Part shown: piece after piece, positions 25,560-37,245 of the stretch
How the letters are laid out: each line of letters begins with the position of its first letter
How positions within the stretch are numbered: the stretch's first letter is position 1
Source: Isoetes taiwanensis
Lineage: Eukaryota > Streptophyta > Lycopodiopsida > Isoetales > Isoetaceae
Length of the DNA: 64,000 bases
Direction of reading: 5' to 3'
NCBI GenBank assembly: GCA_021234155.1
Contig: JAJEKV010000025.1
Coordinates: 17,849,094-17,913,093 of the forward strand
Made by a program: the position numbers and the translations under genes
Notes under the pieces: model-generated
The model's database searches: none
What the model was told of the DNA's origin: nothing
The model's input: the letters and a program-made list of their open reading frames with translations, nothing else

Positions 25560-26694
25560 CTTAGCTCTTATTGCTTCACCCTATTCCTCTTTAGTTCTCG
25601 CATGCATAGTGTAGCTGCTCGTGAGCGTCTGTATAAGACCCCTTACCTTGCTAAGCAATTGTCTTGCGCATCTCTCGCACATACTATTAGAGGAGCTTTC
25701 CTCAAGCCTCTGTTATCCAGAAGTCGCCCATATATCATGGCATATTTTCTAGAGTGGTGGTCCTATCATATAGGGTATGAAGATGCTGAACAGATCCTTG
25801 AGTCCCGATGCTTCTGGTTGAAGTTGTGATATAGTCTCCTTAATCTCCTACTTAAAAATCATTCCATGTCCTGGAACATGGTGTCTATTTTGGCTGACAT
25901 CGTGGCCAGATAAACTCAGAGGTTCGTAATGTCTGGCATGTTTTGCTGCCTTTCACGTTGTGTCAGTCAAAGGCGACCATCAATATGCTTTATGTGCACT
26001 TCCATGCTAGAAATGCGTTGCTTTTTCAGCAATGCAAGCATCGAAGTCTCTAAATGCGCAGCAAGACACGTGAATTTAGATGTTAACTTTTAGCATTTGC
26101 AATCGCCTCTATGACTCTTCAGTCAGATGCCTGATCTGGACTTGTTTGGGAACCACTTGTTGCTAGATTTGTGTGCCAGCCATAAGCTTGCCTATCCAAG
26201 TGTGTTGTAGGCGTCTTTGCCCTTGCATCCTTCCTTAGGGTAGACTTGTCGGTCCTGCCTATGTGGTCTATCCTAGAGATGGGGATGGAATCTATTATAT
26301 CTTCGAGTATAAGCTTGGCTATCATGTTTACATATGGCGGATGAGCTTGGAGTTGTGGAAAGTCTTCCACGTCTATGGGTACGTCCATGGATGTTGGTGT
26401 GGAAATCGGGTTGACATGTCGAGATTGTGGTTGTAGAAGCAAGATAGAAAAGTGTGAGTGGGAGAAAGGGGCAAGCAAGAATGGGCTAGAAAGCCAGCAA
26501 GTGGTATATAGGAGAAAATTTGCATTTAGAATTGAATTGTGAACGCTGAGGCGAGGGAGGAGGTCAGATCTACCTAGGCAATAAATTGTATTTAACAGGC
26601 CAAGATTGGTCAATAGAGATATCTTTGACCTACTTTCACACTTTGCCACCAACCTAATGAGACTATTTTGATAGCAAATTAAATTAAAAATCAA
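25560..26694 (-). pseudogene. Unidentified decayed coding relic
   Basis: A minus frame of 191 codons (26694-26119) ends with a hydrophilic part starting MDVPIDVEDFPQLQAHPP. The downstream minus frames (26.09-25.78 kb) show amphipathic, coiled-coil-like stretches such as LTSKFTCLAAHLETSMLALL, broken by stops. I do not recognise the family. The N-terminal half of the 191-codon frame is probably non-coding. It adjoins the TTGTCA repeat field and could be cargo or an accessory ORF of that element. Confidence 0.3.
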
Positions 26695-27600
26695 GATAAG
26701 ATTTAAAAAAATACCACCTCCTTAAAAAAAACCAGACCTTTTAAAAATAACTATTTAAAGAAAATTCACATCATCTCCTTGAAAATTACACCTCCATATA
26801 ACCACATAAGAAAGGAGGATATGGGCCTAAGAAAGGAAGAGAGGCAATACCACATTAATACTGTCATTTATTTTTGGAGGAGCATTGCAATTACTGTTCA
26901 TGACTGGCATACCTGCAAGATCACACGATGAAATCTGCTATGAAGAACATTAAATTAACAATAATTCATTTTCTAAAATCCATGATATTAATAGCAAAAG
27001 AGAAGGGAAAATCCCAATTTACATCCAAATACACATGCCTTAGAAAAATTAAAGAACATGTACATCAAGCAAATATTAGCCAACTACCATGGTTCCTTTT
27101 ATTCCTCAAGTTGATGTTTCTAAGAATGCAGTTGATCTACGTCTAAGACAATTAGATTCTTCAAATCACCTGCACTATACCTCAGACACAGATCCTTTCA
27201 TTTTTCTATTTGTTTCTCACTCACATTATGCAGCCAAATTTTGTAGTGGGCTTTCAGATAATAACCTACAATCCTCCCCAAGGGATTCACCTATATGTAT
27301 TTTGGATATGGCATCTGTCTTCCTAGGGTCAGGCAAAACCCCCTTATCATATGCAGAAAACTGGCTTGATATACACTTATACTCCTTAAAATACAATTAG
27401 ACAAGTGAAATAAATGGTAAATACCCCTTATTATAAGTACAAAATAGGCAATAAAAAACCCCTTAGCGTACACCCCAATGGTTTATATGCATAACACAAG
27501 TGAACCCCTCTTGCAATTCTCTTGAAGCAATGAAGCATCGTGTTCTTAAGGGCTTTGCAAATAAGAAGAGCATCCGTTGATTTCTAAAGTCTCCACCCAA
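26695..27600. other. No recognisable gene
   Basis: AT-rich with only motif-free short frames. The part next to 27.6 kb may be 3'-untranslated sequence of the LINE on minus. Confidence 0.45.
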
Positions 27601-27606
27601 TAAACT

Positions 27607-28602
27607 TCATAATCGCACAATTAAAGCAGAGGAGATATAGATGTGTGAACTTGCAATAACATCATTTGCAATGATGGTCCTTCCTGCAAGAGAGAGACAA
27701 TTGCCATAATTGTTTAATTTCTTTTTTATTCTGGTGATAATAGGATTCCACAGACCCTTAATATTATTGTCTAAAGAAAGGGGAAATCCCGAAAGATTAG
27801 TAGCTTGAGAGGAGTTGAGGCAATTAATTACACAGATACTTTGCTGATCGATTTCACCAATTATGCTACATTTATTGAGATTGAGAGAGATGCCAGAGGT
27901 TGCACCAAAGCTAGAGATTATATCCAGATATGCAGAGATCTTAGAATTGTCATTTTTGAGGAAACTAAAAGAATCATCAACATATTGCAAGATGTTCATG
28001 TTGGTAGTAGTATCAGGTAATATCAAACCCTCAATGTTCCCTAAATGGTGCTGATGATTAATAACTCTAGCAAGGATCTCAATAACAATAATAAAGATAT
28101 AGGCGGCCAAAGGACAACCTTGTCTAACCCCTCTGGCCAAAGGGAAAAAAGGTCCTGGAGAGCCATTAATGAGCATAGTAGACTGAGATCGAGAATTTAA
28201 GCCATGAATTAGTTTAATAATTTTATCAGAAAAACCAAGCTTGCTAAGAGCATAATCCATAAAATTCCAGTGAACAGTGTCAAAAGCTTTAGAGAACAAT
28301 TTCAAGAGAATACAATTTTGTTTGGTATGCTTGTTCCAATTAAGACCTTCAACCGCAACAATATAATTGTCCAGGATATATCTGTTAGGGAGAAATGCAG
28401 ATTGAGAAGGATTAATATTATTTTGAAGATGTCCTTTGATTCGATTTGCAATAATTTTGGCACAAACCTTATATGAAGTATTAATCAAAGATATTGGCCT
28501 CCAGTCTGAAAAAGCATTTGGATTATCAGTTTTGGGGATTAAAGAAATAAATCCAGCTGAGATGGCAGGATTGTTTATGTGTAATAATGTTGGACACTGC
28601 AA
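27607..28602 (-). pseudogene. L1-type LINE reverse transcriptase
   Basis: A 331-codon frame shows the plant L1 reverse transcriptase order. It has GFISLIPKTDNPNAFSDWRP, INTSYKVCAKIIANRIK and QSAFLPNRYILDNYIVAVEG. Next is KLFSKAFDTVHW, in place of the usual DFSKAFDxV, so one catalytic Asp context is altered. Then come RGVRQGCPLA, a catalytic LQYVDDSFSF box in place of Y-A-D-D, SGISLNLNKC and LSLAGRTIIANDVI from the thumb. The endonuclease domain and most of the C-terminal zinc region are missing. The frame starts abruptly near 28.6 kb, so this is a 5'-truncated copy. It is a different lineage from the LINEs at 22.4 and 31-34 kb, whose box is YADD. Confidence 0.85.
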
Positions 28603-28610
28603 CCATTATC

Positions 28611-29150
28611 ATAAAAGATGCATGCTTTAGTACGCATTACTAATCTACAAAATTAACAATTAGGTGTTTGGAACCAATACCATTAATTGAAGCTGATATA
28701 CATTTGTAATGAACAATTAACCAGGTACTTGAAAAGATTATCACATATCGAAAGTGACACATATCGAAAGTTATGCAGGCAATGTCGGGCACACATTTAC
28801 TAGTATGTATTACGTACTCATATTATTCTTGTATCTTGCCCATGTGCTTCTATCTCGGAAGTTGCAAATCGATTTCTTTTTGCTCCTACACCCTCTTACA
28901 ATGTGGAACGATCGGATTCCTATCGGTTTGATGCGTGTGCTGTAGATCTAATGATTTAGAAGTGACAACCTAATTTTATATGAATATGTGGCAATTTTTC
29001 CTCTGGGAATCCCATACTGGCAAATAATATCAAATGCAAATATAATAGCATAGATTTGCAGTCGAGTGACACCTCAAGGGCCTACTGGTCTTGTATTAAT
29101 TATACAAAGTAGATTAACCAAAGCAATGGAAAATTTTCATAATCAAACAT
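28611..29150. other. No recognisable gene
   Basis: Nothing beyond chance frames was seen between the L1 copy and the collapsed LTR element. Confidence 0.5.
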
Positions 29151-29152
29151 AT

Positions 29153-29510
29153 TGTAACGTTCCTAACCGACATGCCCTTAACCAACTGGGCAAAACTATC
29201 TAGACATTTATGAGTAGTTGCTTCTACCCATTTATGCCGATGTCTCGAGAATGTGATACCAAGATCTACTTGAACGGTCTCCCATGGATCTATTACAAGC
29301 TCTCCTACTAGAACTATGCTCGTCCTCGAGCATCATGCTTCCAATGTGGACATAACCACACCGTACATCCCCTCCACGTCATTTGTGGCCCCATGGAGAC
29401 TCAAATTCGAGCCTTGTTCTGATACCAAACGTAACGTTCCTAACTCACATGCCCTTAACCAACTGAAAGCAGGATATAGATACAGAATCTATGAGTCATG
29501 TGATTAGGCC
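29153..29510 (-). mobile_element. Collapsed LTR retrotransposon remnant
   Basis: Two short copies of GTAACGTTCCTAAC (29155 and 29431) are each followed closely by CATGCCCTTAACCAACTG and look like LTR starts. Directly left of the second copy is a primer-binding site that reads TGGTATCAGAAC on minus (29416-29427). Only about 250 bp of internal sequence remains. The element has been reduced by deletion. Confidence 0.6.
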
Positions 29511-30194
29511 AAAATGTCTTGATAAACCATAAACCTGTTCAAACAACCCAGTAAATAGTTTAACCAAGAAAACTTGGAGACTCTAGAGACATGCAAAAAT
29601 ATTGACATCTGCTTTTTGAACTACTACTTTTTGCTCCACAAATGCATCGCAGTAATGCACACCTCTTGTTTGCTAGTTGTTGAAACAGGTAGCCTTCTAC
29701 AGTTCCAATCTAACTCATTGATGGTGCCCCAAATAATGTAATACTTTTGCAGCAAGTTGAATTAAACTGCCTTGTGAAGTCATGCCGCATGTAATTCAAA
29801 ATTGTCTTACATAACCTGAATAAATTTTAAGCAAAAAACATGCACAATTCACTATTTAAAGCTATTTGAAGCATATGCTAATGTGCAACAAACCTTATGA
29901 ATTCAAGTAAGATTTTCATGACCTAGACATTCCCAACTAAGAAAATTTTTTGAACAGAAAATGTAGAAGATGAAGATCTAGTAGTATTTGCAATATTAAA
30001 AAACTCCATATCAATAACAAACTTCACTTATTGCTCCATTGTTTTTTAAAAGTCCAAATTGAATAGAACCTAAATGGTAGATGAACATCGAATCTAAATC
30101 TCGAAGCTCATTCACTCTCCTAATTGATTTCGAGACTTACAGTGCTTACAGTTATCAATGTATGAGTTGGAGCTTTGAGTGAAGCCAGCTTTAT

Positions 30195-30600
30195 AGTTGG
30201 ATTAACATCAATTATCTTAAAAATGATATGTTTGTCAAGAGTGCACTTCTTAAAATGTATAGTAGATGTGGTTGGTAGATGTCTGTAATTTGTCTAGCAA
30301 TATGGAGAAGCAATGGAACCATCAAGGAAATGCTAGGAGGAGAAAAAGCAGACAGAATTACATTTGCCACCATTATAAATGCATGTAGCAACCTTGGCAA
30401 CCTTGAAGAAGGTAAGTTTGTTTATGACATCATCATTGGTAATGCCTCAGAGTCCGATGATGTTCTATGATGTTCTTGGAATAACAGTTGTCAAGATTGT
30501 GGCAGTTTCAATAAATCTCGTGAAGTATTTGAAAAAATTCAACATCATAATGTATTTACATGGACAGTCATAATATCAGCCTCCATCCAGCATGATAAAA
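30195..30600 (+). pseudogene. PPR gene fragment (PLS class), broken
   Basis: Frames on + read through typical PPR units. They include LKNDMFVKSALLKMYSRCG, then RITFATIINACSNLGNLEEG (about 30352-30411) and CGSFNKSREVFEKIQHHNV (about 30500-30556), followed by FTWTVIISA. These are the L-, P- and S-type motifs of land-plant organelle RNA-editing PPR proteins. At least two stops and frameshifts interrupt it (around 30270 and 30469). No start, C-terminal E domain or DYW domain is nearby, so this is a short internal fragment. Confidence 0.8.
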
Positions 30601-30992
30601 CTTCTCCATTATTCCTAGTGCATATGTTGTTCCAAACACGAGGTGGAAAAGGTCGGCCTTAGCATTTATGAAGGTTTCTAAGCTAAGCTTCCAGTTTCTC
30701 TTTTCTTTTGATATTCTGGGATGTAAATGCCATCCTAACACCTTCTACACATTGTCATTTGACAAATATTACAATCATGATGTGCAACTAGTACACAAAT
30801 TAGTATTGTATTTTTGTTAAAGCCACACAAATACCGGCTATATACAACTCAATCAACGGCCACAATTTGTCTTTGGTATGTTCATTGCAATTGCTCTTCG
30901 AGTCCTTAAATTTACAAAGATTGACCACCAAATTTTCCTAAATCCCCTTTGAGAATGGTCATTTACCTTATTTCCTCTATGTTTAGGAAGGA

Positions 30993-33900
30993 AGAAAGGA
31001 AGGAAGTATATTTTAACGTCCACGGAGGCCAACTGGCCTATGAGACGGTGAGTACAATATATCGTAAAGTATCCAAACACAAAAGAAAACTATGGAAACC
31101 CCGTACAATGTGTCTCTACTACTGGGACGAAAAAACCCCCCATGTGGGAGGAAAAACCCTTGTAGTAGGTGTTCAGAGGCCCTATCTGGGCGCTCAAATT
31201 CCCTGTGCTGTGAGGGACTTCCTGACGGTGGAGACTTGCAGAATGTAGGACGCGAGACATGCAACCATTGGCGAAGCCAGCAGTTGATGAATTGCTATCT
31301 CAGAGCATCTGAGATCGGCATGAGCTGCTTGGATGTGTGCATATGCCGGACATTCCTGTAGAGCATGGTGTTCATCTTCTACTATCTGCATGTGACAGCA
31401 CTGGCATAATCTCTCATGCCGGGGGATTCCCTACCCTCCATCCGTACCCCAGCGGCCTGTCTCAATTCTGAGATGGTGGGACCCTGTCCTTATTGCAGCT
31501 ATAGCTCTCTGTTTCTTGGTAGAGATGTGTGCCTTCAAATATGGTGGGGGCCATGTTCAAGCGACGGATTATCCTGCGTGTGGTAGTGCTCTATTTTGGG
31601 CTTTGCAAGAGTGGGCGCATCCCACAGAGTGGTAGCAAAGCGCTCATTCAAATGCAGCTCCTGCTTCGCGATATCCGACATATCCATAATCTGTTGATAG
31701 TCTATGGACCATCTTGCGAACCATCAGACGTTGTGGCCCTTGTGCCAATAACAGAGCCCGGGGAGGAAGCCGTTGTGCATCCATTCTGTCAACCTTATGG
31801 AAATACGCAAGGTGCCTGCGCATAGCAGAATGCTGCAGGGGCCAAAAGCCAGTCTCATACAGCAAAATCGGATAAGGCACCGTGTCCTTGACGCCTAGGC
31901 TGTATGTCAGGAAAACATTCTGTACCCTCTCTAGCTTATCCCAAGTACCCTTGCTAACCGCTGGCCCCCAGACCTCTACGCCATACAACAATACTGGTTC
32001 CACGAGTGCTCGGAACAGGTGTGCTTTGTGTGTCCAATCGCAGAGATCTATTCTGTAACAGCTATTCTGTATTGCATACAGGGCTTTCCATCCCGCGCTG
32101 ACCCTTCTTTCTACACAGTCCCATAGAATGTTAGCAGAGAAATCGATTCCCAGATACTTAAAGGTCCTTACAACTTCCATCCTTTGTCCTCTGTAATAGA
32201 AGTCTGGGATATCATGCTGCGCAGACAGGATTGGCAACAGCTTGGTTTTCTGCTGGTTGACGGTCATTCCTTCTATGTCACGGAATTGACTGAGAGCATC
32301 CAACTGTTCCTGCATACTCCTAGCTGTATGGGACAATAAGCCCAGATCGTCTGCATAGAGCAACCGTTTTACTGTATATGCCTCTGGCAACTGCGGGCCA
32401 CCACCTCCATGTTCTTGCATCCAAGTCTCCAACTTGTCAATATAGAGTCCAAAAAGTGTCGGAGATAACGGGCATCCCTGTTTAACACCTATGGTGCGGT
32501 TCACCCGGTGATCTGACGCAGGCAAAGTGGCATATATTCCATCATAGAGCCGGTAGATGGCATTCTACAAATCCTGTGGGACATGTAGCTCCTGCAAGCG
32601 TTGCCACAACAGGTCCCGAGGGACCGTATTATATGCCGTCTTAAAATCCACGAAACAGCAATACAAGTCACGTCATGCATTGCGGCTAGCTTCCATGAGG
32701 ATTCTGAGAGTAGAAATATGATCACTCGTGGAGTGGACAGGGCGAAAACTTGTCTGGCCAACTGCACGTACTCCAGCTTCCTCTGCCCATTGCGTTAACT
32801 TCTTCTCTAGCATACCTGCTAGAAGTTTTGCGAGTAACGGGGCTCACCATGATCATACGATAGTTGGTGGAGTCATCCCTACTTCCCGTCTTATGAATAG
32901 GGGTGACCTTGCTAACCATCCATTCTTGTGGGAGGCTCTCTCTGATGGCCTGATTGATTATCCCTGTCAAAGGCCGAGCAAAGCTGGCCCACCCCATTTC
33001 AACAGCTTGGCCTAAAGTCCCTGCAAGTCCTTTTGCTTTACCATTAGCAAGATACCTAAGACACTGGTGGATGTCCTCCTCTGAAAGCTGTAGTGTTTCT
33101 CCTAGCTGATCTGGTACGTCAGCGATTGCTCCTGGGGGGTCATAGAACTCCTCCAACCGTTGTCTCCACTGTTCTGAGGTAACATTGCCAGGTGGTTGAT
33201 GCCTCTTATATAGCACTCTATGCCAAAAGGCTTTTGGCTCAGTCATCAGCAGATCAAACATGCGTTGCTGATTTTCTGCAATGTATGCTTTTTGGATTTC
33301 AAGAATGCCTTATAGTTCCTAATGGCCTGTTGCCGGAGCTGTGGATCTAAGATGGTGCATAGCTGACTCTTTAGAGCCTTACATTCGGCGTCAAACTAGG
33401 GGTTTTGAGGGAATTGCGCAGTGTCCCTTCGCGGGGGCTTTCTTGCTGCAAAGCATTTACTGGCTGCTGCGAGTAAGGCCTTCACCACCATTCACACTTA
33501 CCATGCAATGTATAGAGGGCATCAATCCCCTGTAGCTCACGTTCAAGCGCCACCTCATATCCTGCTTGCTTCCGATAGTTCGGGGTGTATCCCAAACCCC
33601 GAGGGCGCATGTCCTGTGGCCTCGCCACTGAGTGCCTCCAATCCAAAGTGACATAAAGTGGATAATAGTCTGACAAAGTCTCTTCATCTCTTGTTCCTGT
33701 GCCTGTCGCAAAATCTCTAATGATATCAAGTTCTGGCACTGGAGCTAGGAGATAGTCCACCATTTGGGCTCCACGCCTCCTCGGCCGCTTCGCAAGTGAA
33801 GCCCCCGATCAAGGCGCCATCCGAGCATACCATTGCATCACCATGTCAAAGATATGGCATAGCTGGACCAACTCTCTTCCAAATGCTCCGGAGACTATAT

Positions 33901-34290
33901 CCTGAGAGCGTCTTGCATGCTGGGATGCCTCTGTTTCTAGCCAAAGTGGGTTGGAGTCAGCATTTTCCTGAAAGGTGACCGACTGCCACCGCGTCAGACG
34001 CGTGCATTGAAATCTCCTAATAAAACACATGACCCCTTCCGGCGTCTTGCTCTATGTCATCATACGATTCCCTATAGGGCATATGCGCACATCTATATCC
34101 GCCCGATGAACCCGTGAGAACTTAGAAGTTTCATGGGGTATATAACATCCCGCAATGAACAAGCGATGCATGGTGAGGCCGCGCAAGACTCGTGATCCAC
34201 AGTAGCGGTTGAGTCTATCAGCCTTGTGGAGCGAGACTGTGGATGCTATAGCATCTTTGAAGTAGCACGCGACCCCTCCATACCCTCGCT
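30993..34290 (-). mobile_element. LINE with 13-bp TSD and (TTCC)n tail
   Basis: A perfect target duplication TGTTTAGGAAGGA flanks the copy at 30980-30992 and 34291-34303. On minus it encodes part of an exonuclease-endonuclease domain (from about 34280), then a reverse transcriptase with KVTPIHKTGSRDDSTNYR, IGVKQGCPLSPTLFGLYIDK and the intact catalytic LLYADDLGLL box. A thumb with YGVEVWGPAV and a zinc knuckle CQCC...HHALQEC follow. The 3' end is GTGGACGTTAAAATA plus (TTCC)n. It is 5'-truncated within the endonuclease and has several frameshifts and stops. It lies on the same strand as the 22.4-kb copy and belongs to the same family. Confidence 0.92.
31644..32525 (-). pseudogene. LINE reverse transcriptase, C-terminal half
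   Basis: This is the longest intact part of the LINE (293 codons). It holds VKQGCPLSP, the LYADDLG catalytic box, GMTVNQQKTK and FKYLGIDFSA, then a thumb/connection ending in TDYGYVGYREAGAAF. A frame break near 32525 separates it from the N-terminal RT half (33261-32722), whose P-P-G rich start precedes LSEEDIHQCLRYLANGKAKG. The endonuclease part lies at 34280-33480. Confidence 0.88.
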
Positions 34291-34303
34291 TGTTTAGGAA
34301 GGA

Positions 34304-35680
34304 TCTTCAGAGTTCATAATTCACATAATTGAGCGGTCAAAAGAAACCTAAATATTCAAGATGTCAATGTCTTACAACTAGACAAAGTTAATGTTTGTTG
34401 CAGGCTGTCTGCTGATATGGTTTAGGGTTATTAACTAATAATGGTGCTCGGGGGAGTGGCCTTGCATGGAACAATATCTATTGATATGATCAAGTAAGAA
34501 AGTCATCCAGAATGTCTAAGCCTTGCTATTATCAAAGAGAGAGCTAAAAATAAACCTTGACCTTTATTTAGAAGCAAAAAGGCAAAAAAGGTATTATTAC
34601 CTATAAATAAAAGGACAACTTTGAGACGTGATATCTCCGCGACCACAACTCAGAATTCGGCGATCCTTACCTTGTTGGAAAGCCCTTGAAGTCTAGTTTC
34701 CAGATTGGGCTTGGTTGTCCATAGATTCCTTACGGTTTGAAAGTTATGCCCAGAAAGGTGTATAGGGGTCTGAGTTGACTGCACAACTAGATCTGCTTCT
34801 TCCTATGTTGTTGATGTGCCATAGCCTTACCTTCTAGTATCTTCTCTTGTTCCTTGCTTGATCATATCATTAGAAGGAGTTCATGTAACACCAGTGGTTG
34901 GTGGCTAGAAAGAGTTTGTTCTTATACAGTCTTGCGGAGTAGCTTGACTTGGTGATGTCTCTTCTAGTTGGTCCGGTTGGGTGGTAAATCGAGTACCCTG
35001 TGGTATTTTGCTTTCTAATAAGTGGATGAATTTGCAGGAAGAATAGAGCATTCGTAACATCTGCACAATTCCACATTTCGAAATTGATCTTAGAAATAAA
35101 GCCAGAAGATAAATATATTGTATACTTTAACTATGACTTCAAATTATACTCAAAATCAAGCGCTTGATCTTTGAAAGATGGCTTCTCACTATTATACATC
35201 TACAGTGCAGAAATACTTGCTCTAATTTCAACATATTGATTCCCTTCATCGCCAACGTTGGTGATTTTATATTGGATATTCATTTGCAAGTCAACTGATA
35301 GAGTATGTTAAAGCCAAAGAAGTGACAGAGCATGTTAAAGCCAAAGAGGCACAGTTTCTGAGAATCTTGTTTCCATGAGAACCCCACTGTAGCAAGCCCC
35401 AAGCAACAAAAAATTCAAGTCCCAAGCAAGTGAAGCAACTAACAAAAAGTTATCTTGCCTCGTTTTTTTTTTTCCTTTTATGATCTTGCATCAACTGCTT
35501 GGTTGAATGAACAATCTTAAGCACTATAATGAGTTTTATTGCAAAAAATCGTACTGGAGGAGACATACCTGGTTCTAAAGAAGTGAGCCAAACACCAACC
35601 TAGCCTGTTACCACCATCTTGAGACAATGTTCGAAATGTTGTTCTCCATGGCCACAACTGGGGAGAGAGTCGACCTTCAA
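34304..35680. other. No recognisable gene
   Basis: Only short frames without motifs were seen. The flank immediately right of the LINE duplication is unremarkable. Confidence 0.5.
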
Positions 35681-35871
35681 ATATAGATCATTCCACCGCC
35701 AAATTGATTTCCAGACCATGAATCTCATGTGCTTCATAAACAGGGGGAAAGCTTAGCACTAAGAAATAATAGAATGGGGAGCTGATTCGCCGCAATTGCA
35801 AATTTAATAGCCAGAAAGGAACCGCAGATACAGCCTCTGGTATTTCACTATCTTTGGGGATCGGTTCTGCT

Positions 35872-36096
35872 CTATATCTTTTGCACCGGAACAAATTCTT
35901 TGCCCCGGTACCAGATGCTCAACAGAGGTCCCGGGCATAATACAATTCTAAAAATCAGAGGTGGAATGGATACCGTCAGTGTGACTCGACGGTTCTTGCC
36001 GTGTTTGGGGTCCTCGAGTGCATTTGAGAAAGAGAATGTTGATATTGATAGTAACAACAGCAAAAGCCATGGCGCGTTAGCTTGCACTCCCTCCAT
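35872..36096 (-). CDS. Possible first exon with a signal peptide
   Basis: A 74-codon minus frame starts MEGVQANAPWLLLLLLSIST, a convincing hydrophobic leader followed by small residues (SFSNA) where a signal peptidase could cut. The rest is not recognised. No splice partner could be confirmed downstream, and the antisense frame (35900-36199, +) is equally long, so this may be chance. Confidence 0.25.
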   Translation of the reverse strand: MEGVQANAPWLLLLLLSISTFSFSNALEDPKHGKNRRVTLTVSIPPLIFRIVLCPGPLLSIWYRGKEFVPVQKI

Positions 36097-36244
36097 TGCT
36101 TCTTATGACTCCCCTATTGTTATTATAAAAAGCTTTTCTTCATCTTTAATGTGTGTCATGCTTGGACTTGATGCTTTGCGTGTGGCAGTCACTTTTTGAA
36201 AATAAACCTTACATCAAGCCTCACTTTTGTATTGCCATTCTTCC

Positions 36245-36380
36245 ATACAAAGTTTCTTCTTCTTCTTTTCCCCAGTCCCCAGGTTTTAGATAGGTTGTTG
36301 CCCTTGCATGTGCCGTCCCATAACCCGTTGGGTTCCCGTGGACGTAAAAATTCATCTTATCTTATCTTATCTTATCTTTA
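36245..36380 (+). mobile_element. LINE 3' end on +, (TTATC)n tail
   Basis: CCCATAACCCGTTGGG is followed by TTCCCGTGGACGTAAAAATTC and then about five TTATC/CTTAT units, ending near 36377. The landmarks match the 3' ends at 22.4 and 31.0 kb in inverse orientation. The copy is severely 5'-truncated, probably beginning near 36245. Confidence 0.75.
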
Positions 36381-37245
36381 GGATTAAGATAGCGTTTAAT
36401 ATAACTATATAAAAGTGAAAGTGGAAATGTGACATTGGGAAATAAGGTTCGAATACCTCCTCTTTAATTTTGCAAAATGTTGTGGATTTTGGGTCAAAAT
36501 TATCATGGAAATAGCAAAGTACGAATGATGAAGTTGAGCATACGCTAACAAGACAACTAAAATATTGTATTTATATTAACAATGTTGGAAAAACTATTTA
36601 AAAGGTTGTATATGTGTGACCATATGTCTTATGGCCAATTTGTTGCATATATATAGACATCAAAACTTGCAAATATGTACACATCAACTTGGAGTTTGGA
36701 TAGGCATCAACTTGGACATTGGATAGGCACTTCAGGACCTTTGATTTGTTCGACCATGTCATATATAGGTCTGCTTCTACTAGAAACCGATGCCTTCGAA
36801 TAGCTTATATTTGCTGCAAGACCATACCATATCACTAATTTTTGAACCATCCTTTAGACATTCTATCATGCATCAGAGGGAGAGGCTATTAAAACTAGCT
36901 AACGGAGATGGTAAACCAGAAGTTTAGCATATTAAAAGCTCGTCCAATCGAAGAAATGAAATGACAATCACGTTATAGTTATAGTCAGTCAAAACCAGAT
37001 TGTCAACTCCTTCCGGATAGATAAAACTGAAGTTGAGCTGGTTGTTAAATATCCATAGAAACTAAATTACCTATTTGGAGGTGCCTAATCTGGACTACTA
37101 AACAAAAATAATCTAAGCCAAATCATTAAAGCTAAGCTAAAACCTGAGGACGAGTATCCCTATCATGAGCATCGCCAACCTTCAAACCATCAATAGTTGC
37201 TATGACATAAATACTATAACAGGTTAAGGTTTCTTTTCCTGACTA
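36381..37245. other. No recognisable gene
   Basis: AT-rich flank downstream of the PPR-SMR gene fragment. It may include its 3' untranslated region, since the gene is on minus and ends at 37246. Confidence 0.45.

Noticed and set aside
26119-26694. Full 191-codon frame as a real gene
   Set aside because: The first half is AT-derived hydrophobic sequence and only the second half looks protein-like, so it is listed only as a relic.
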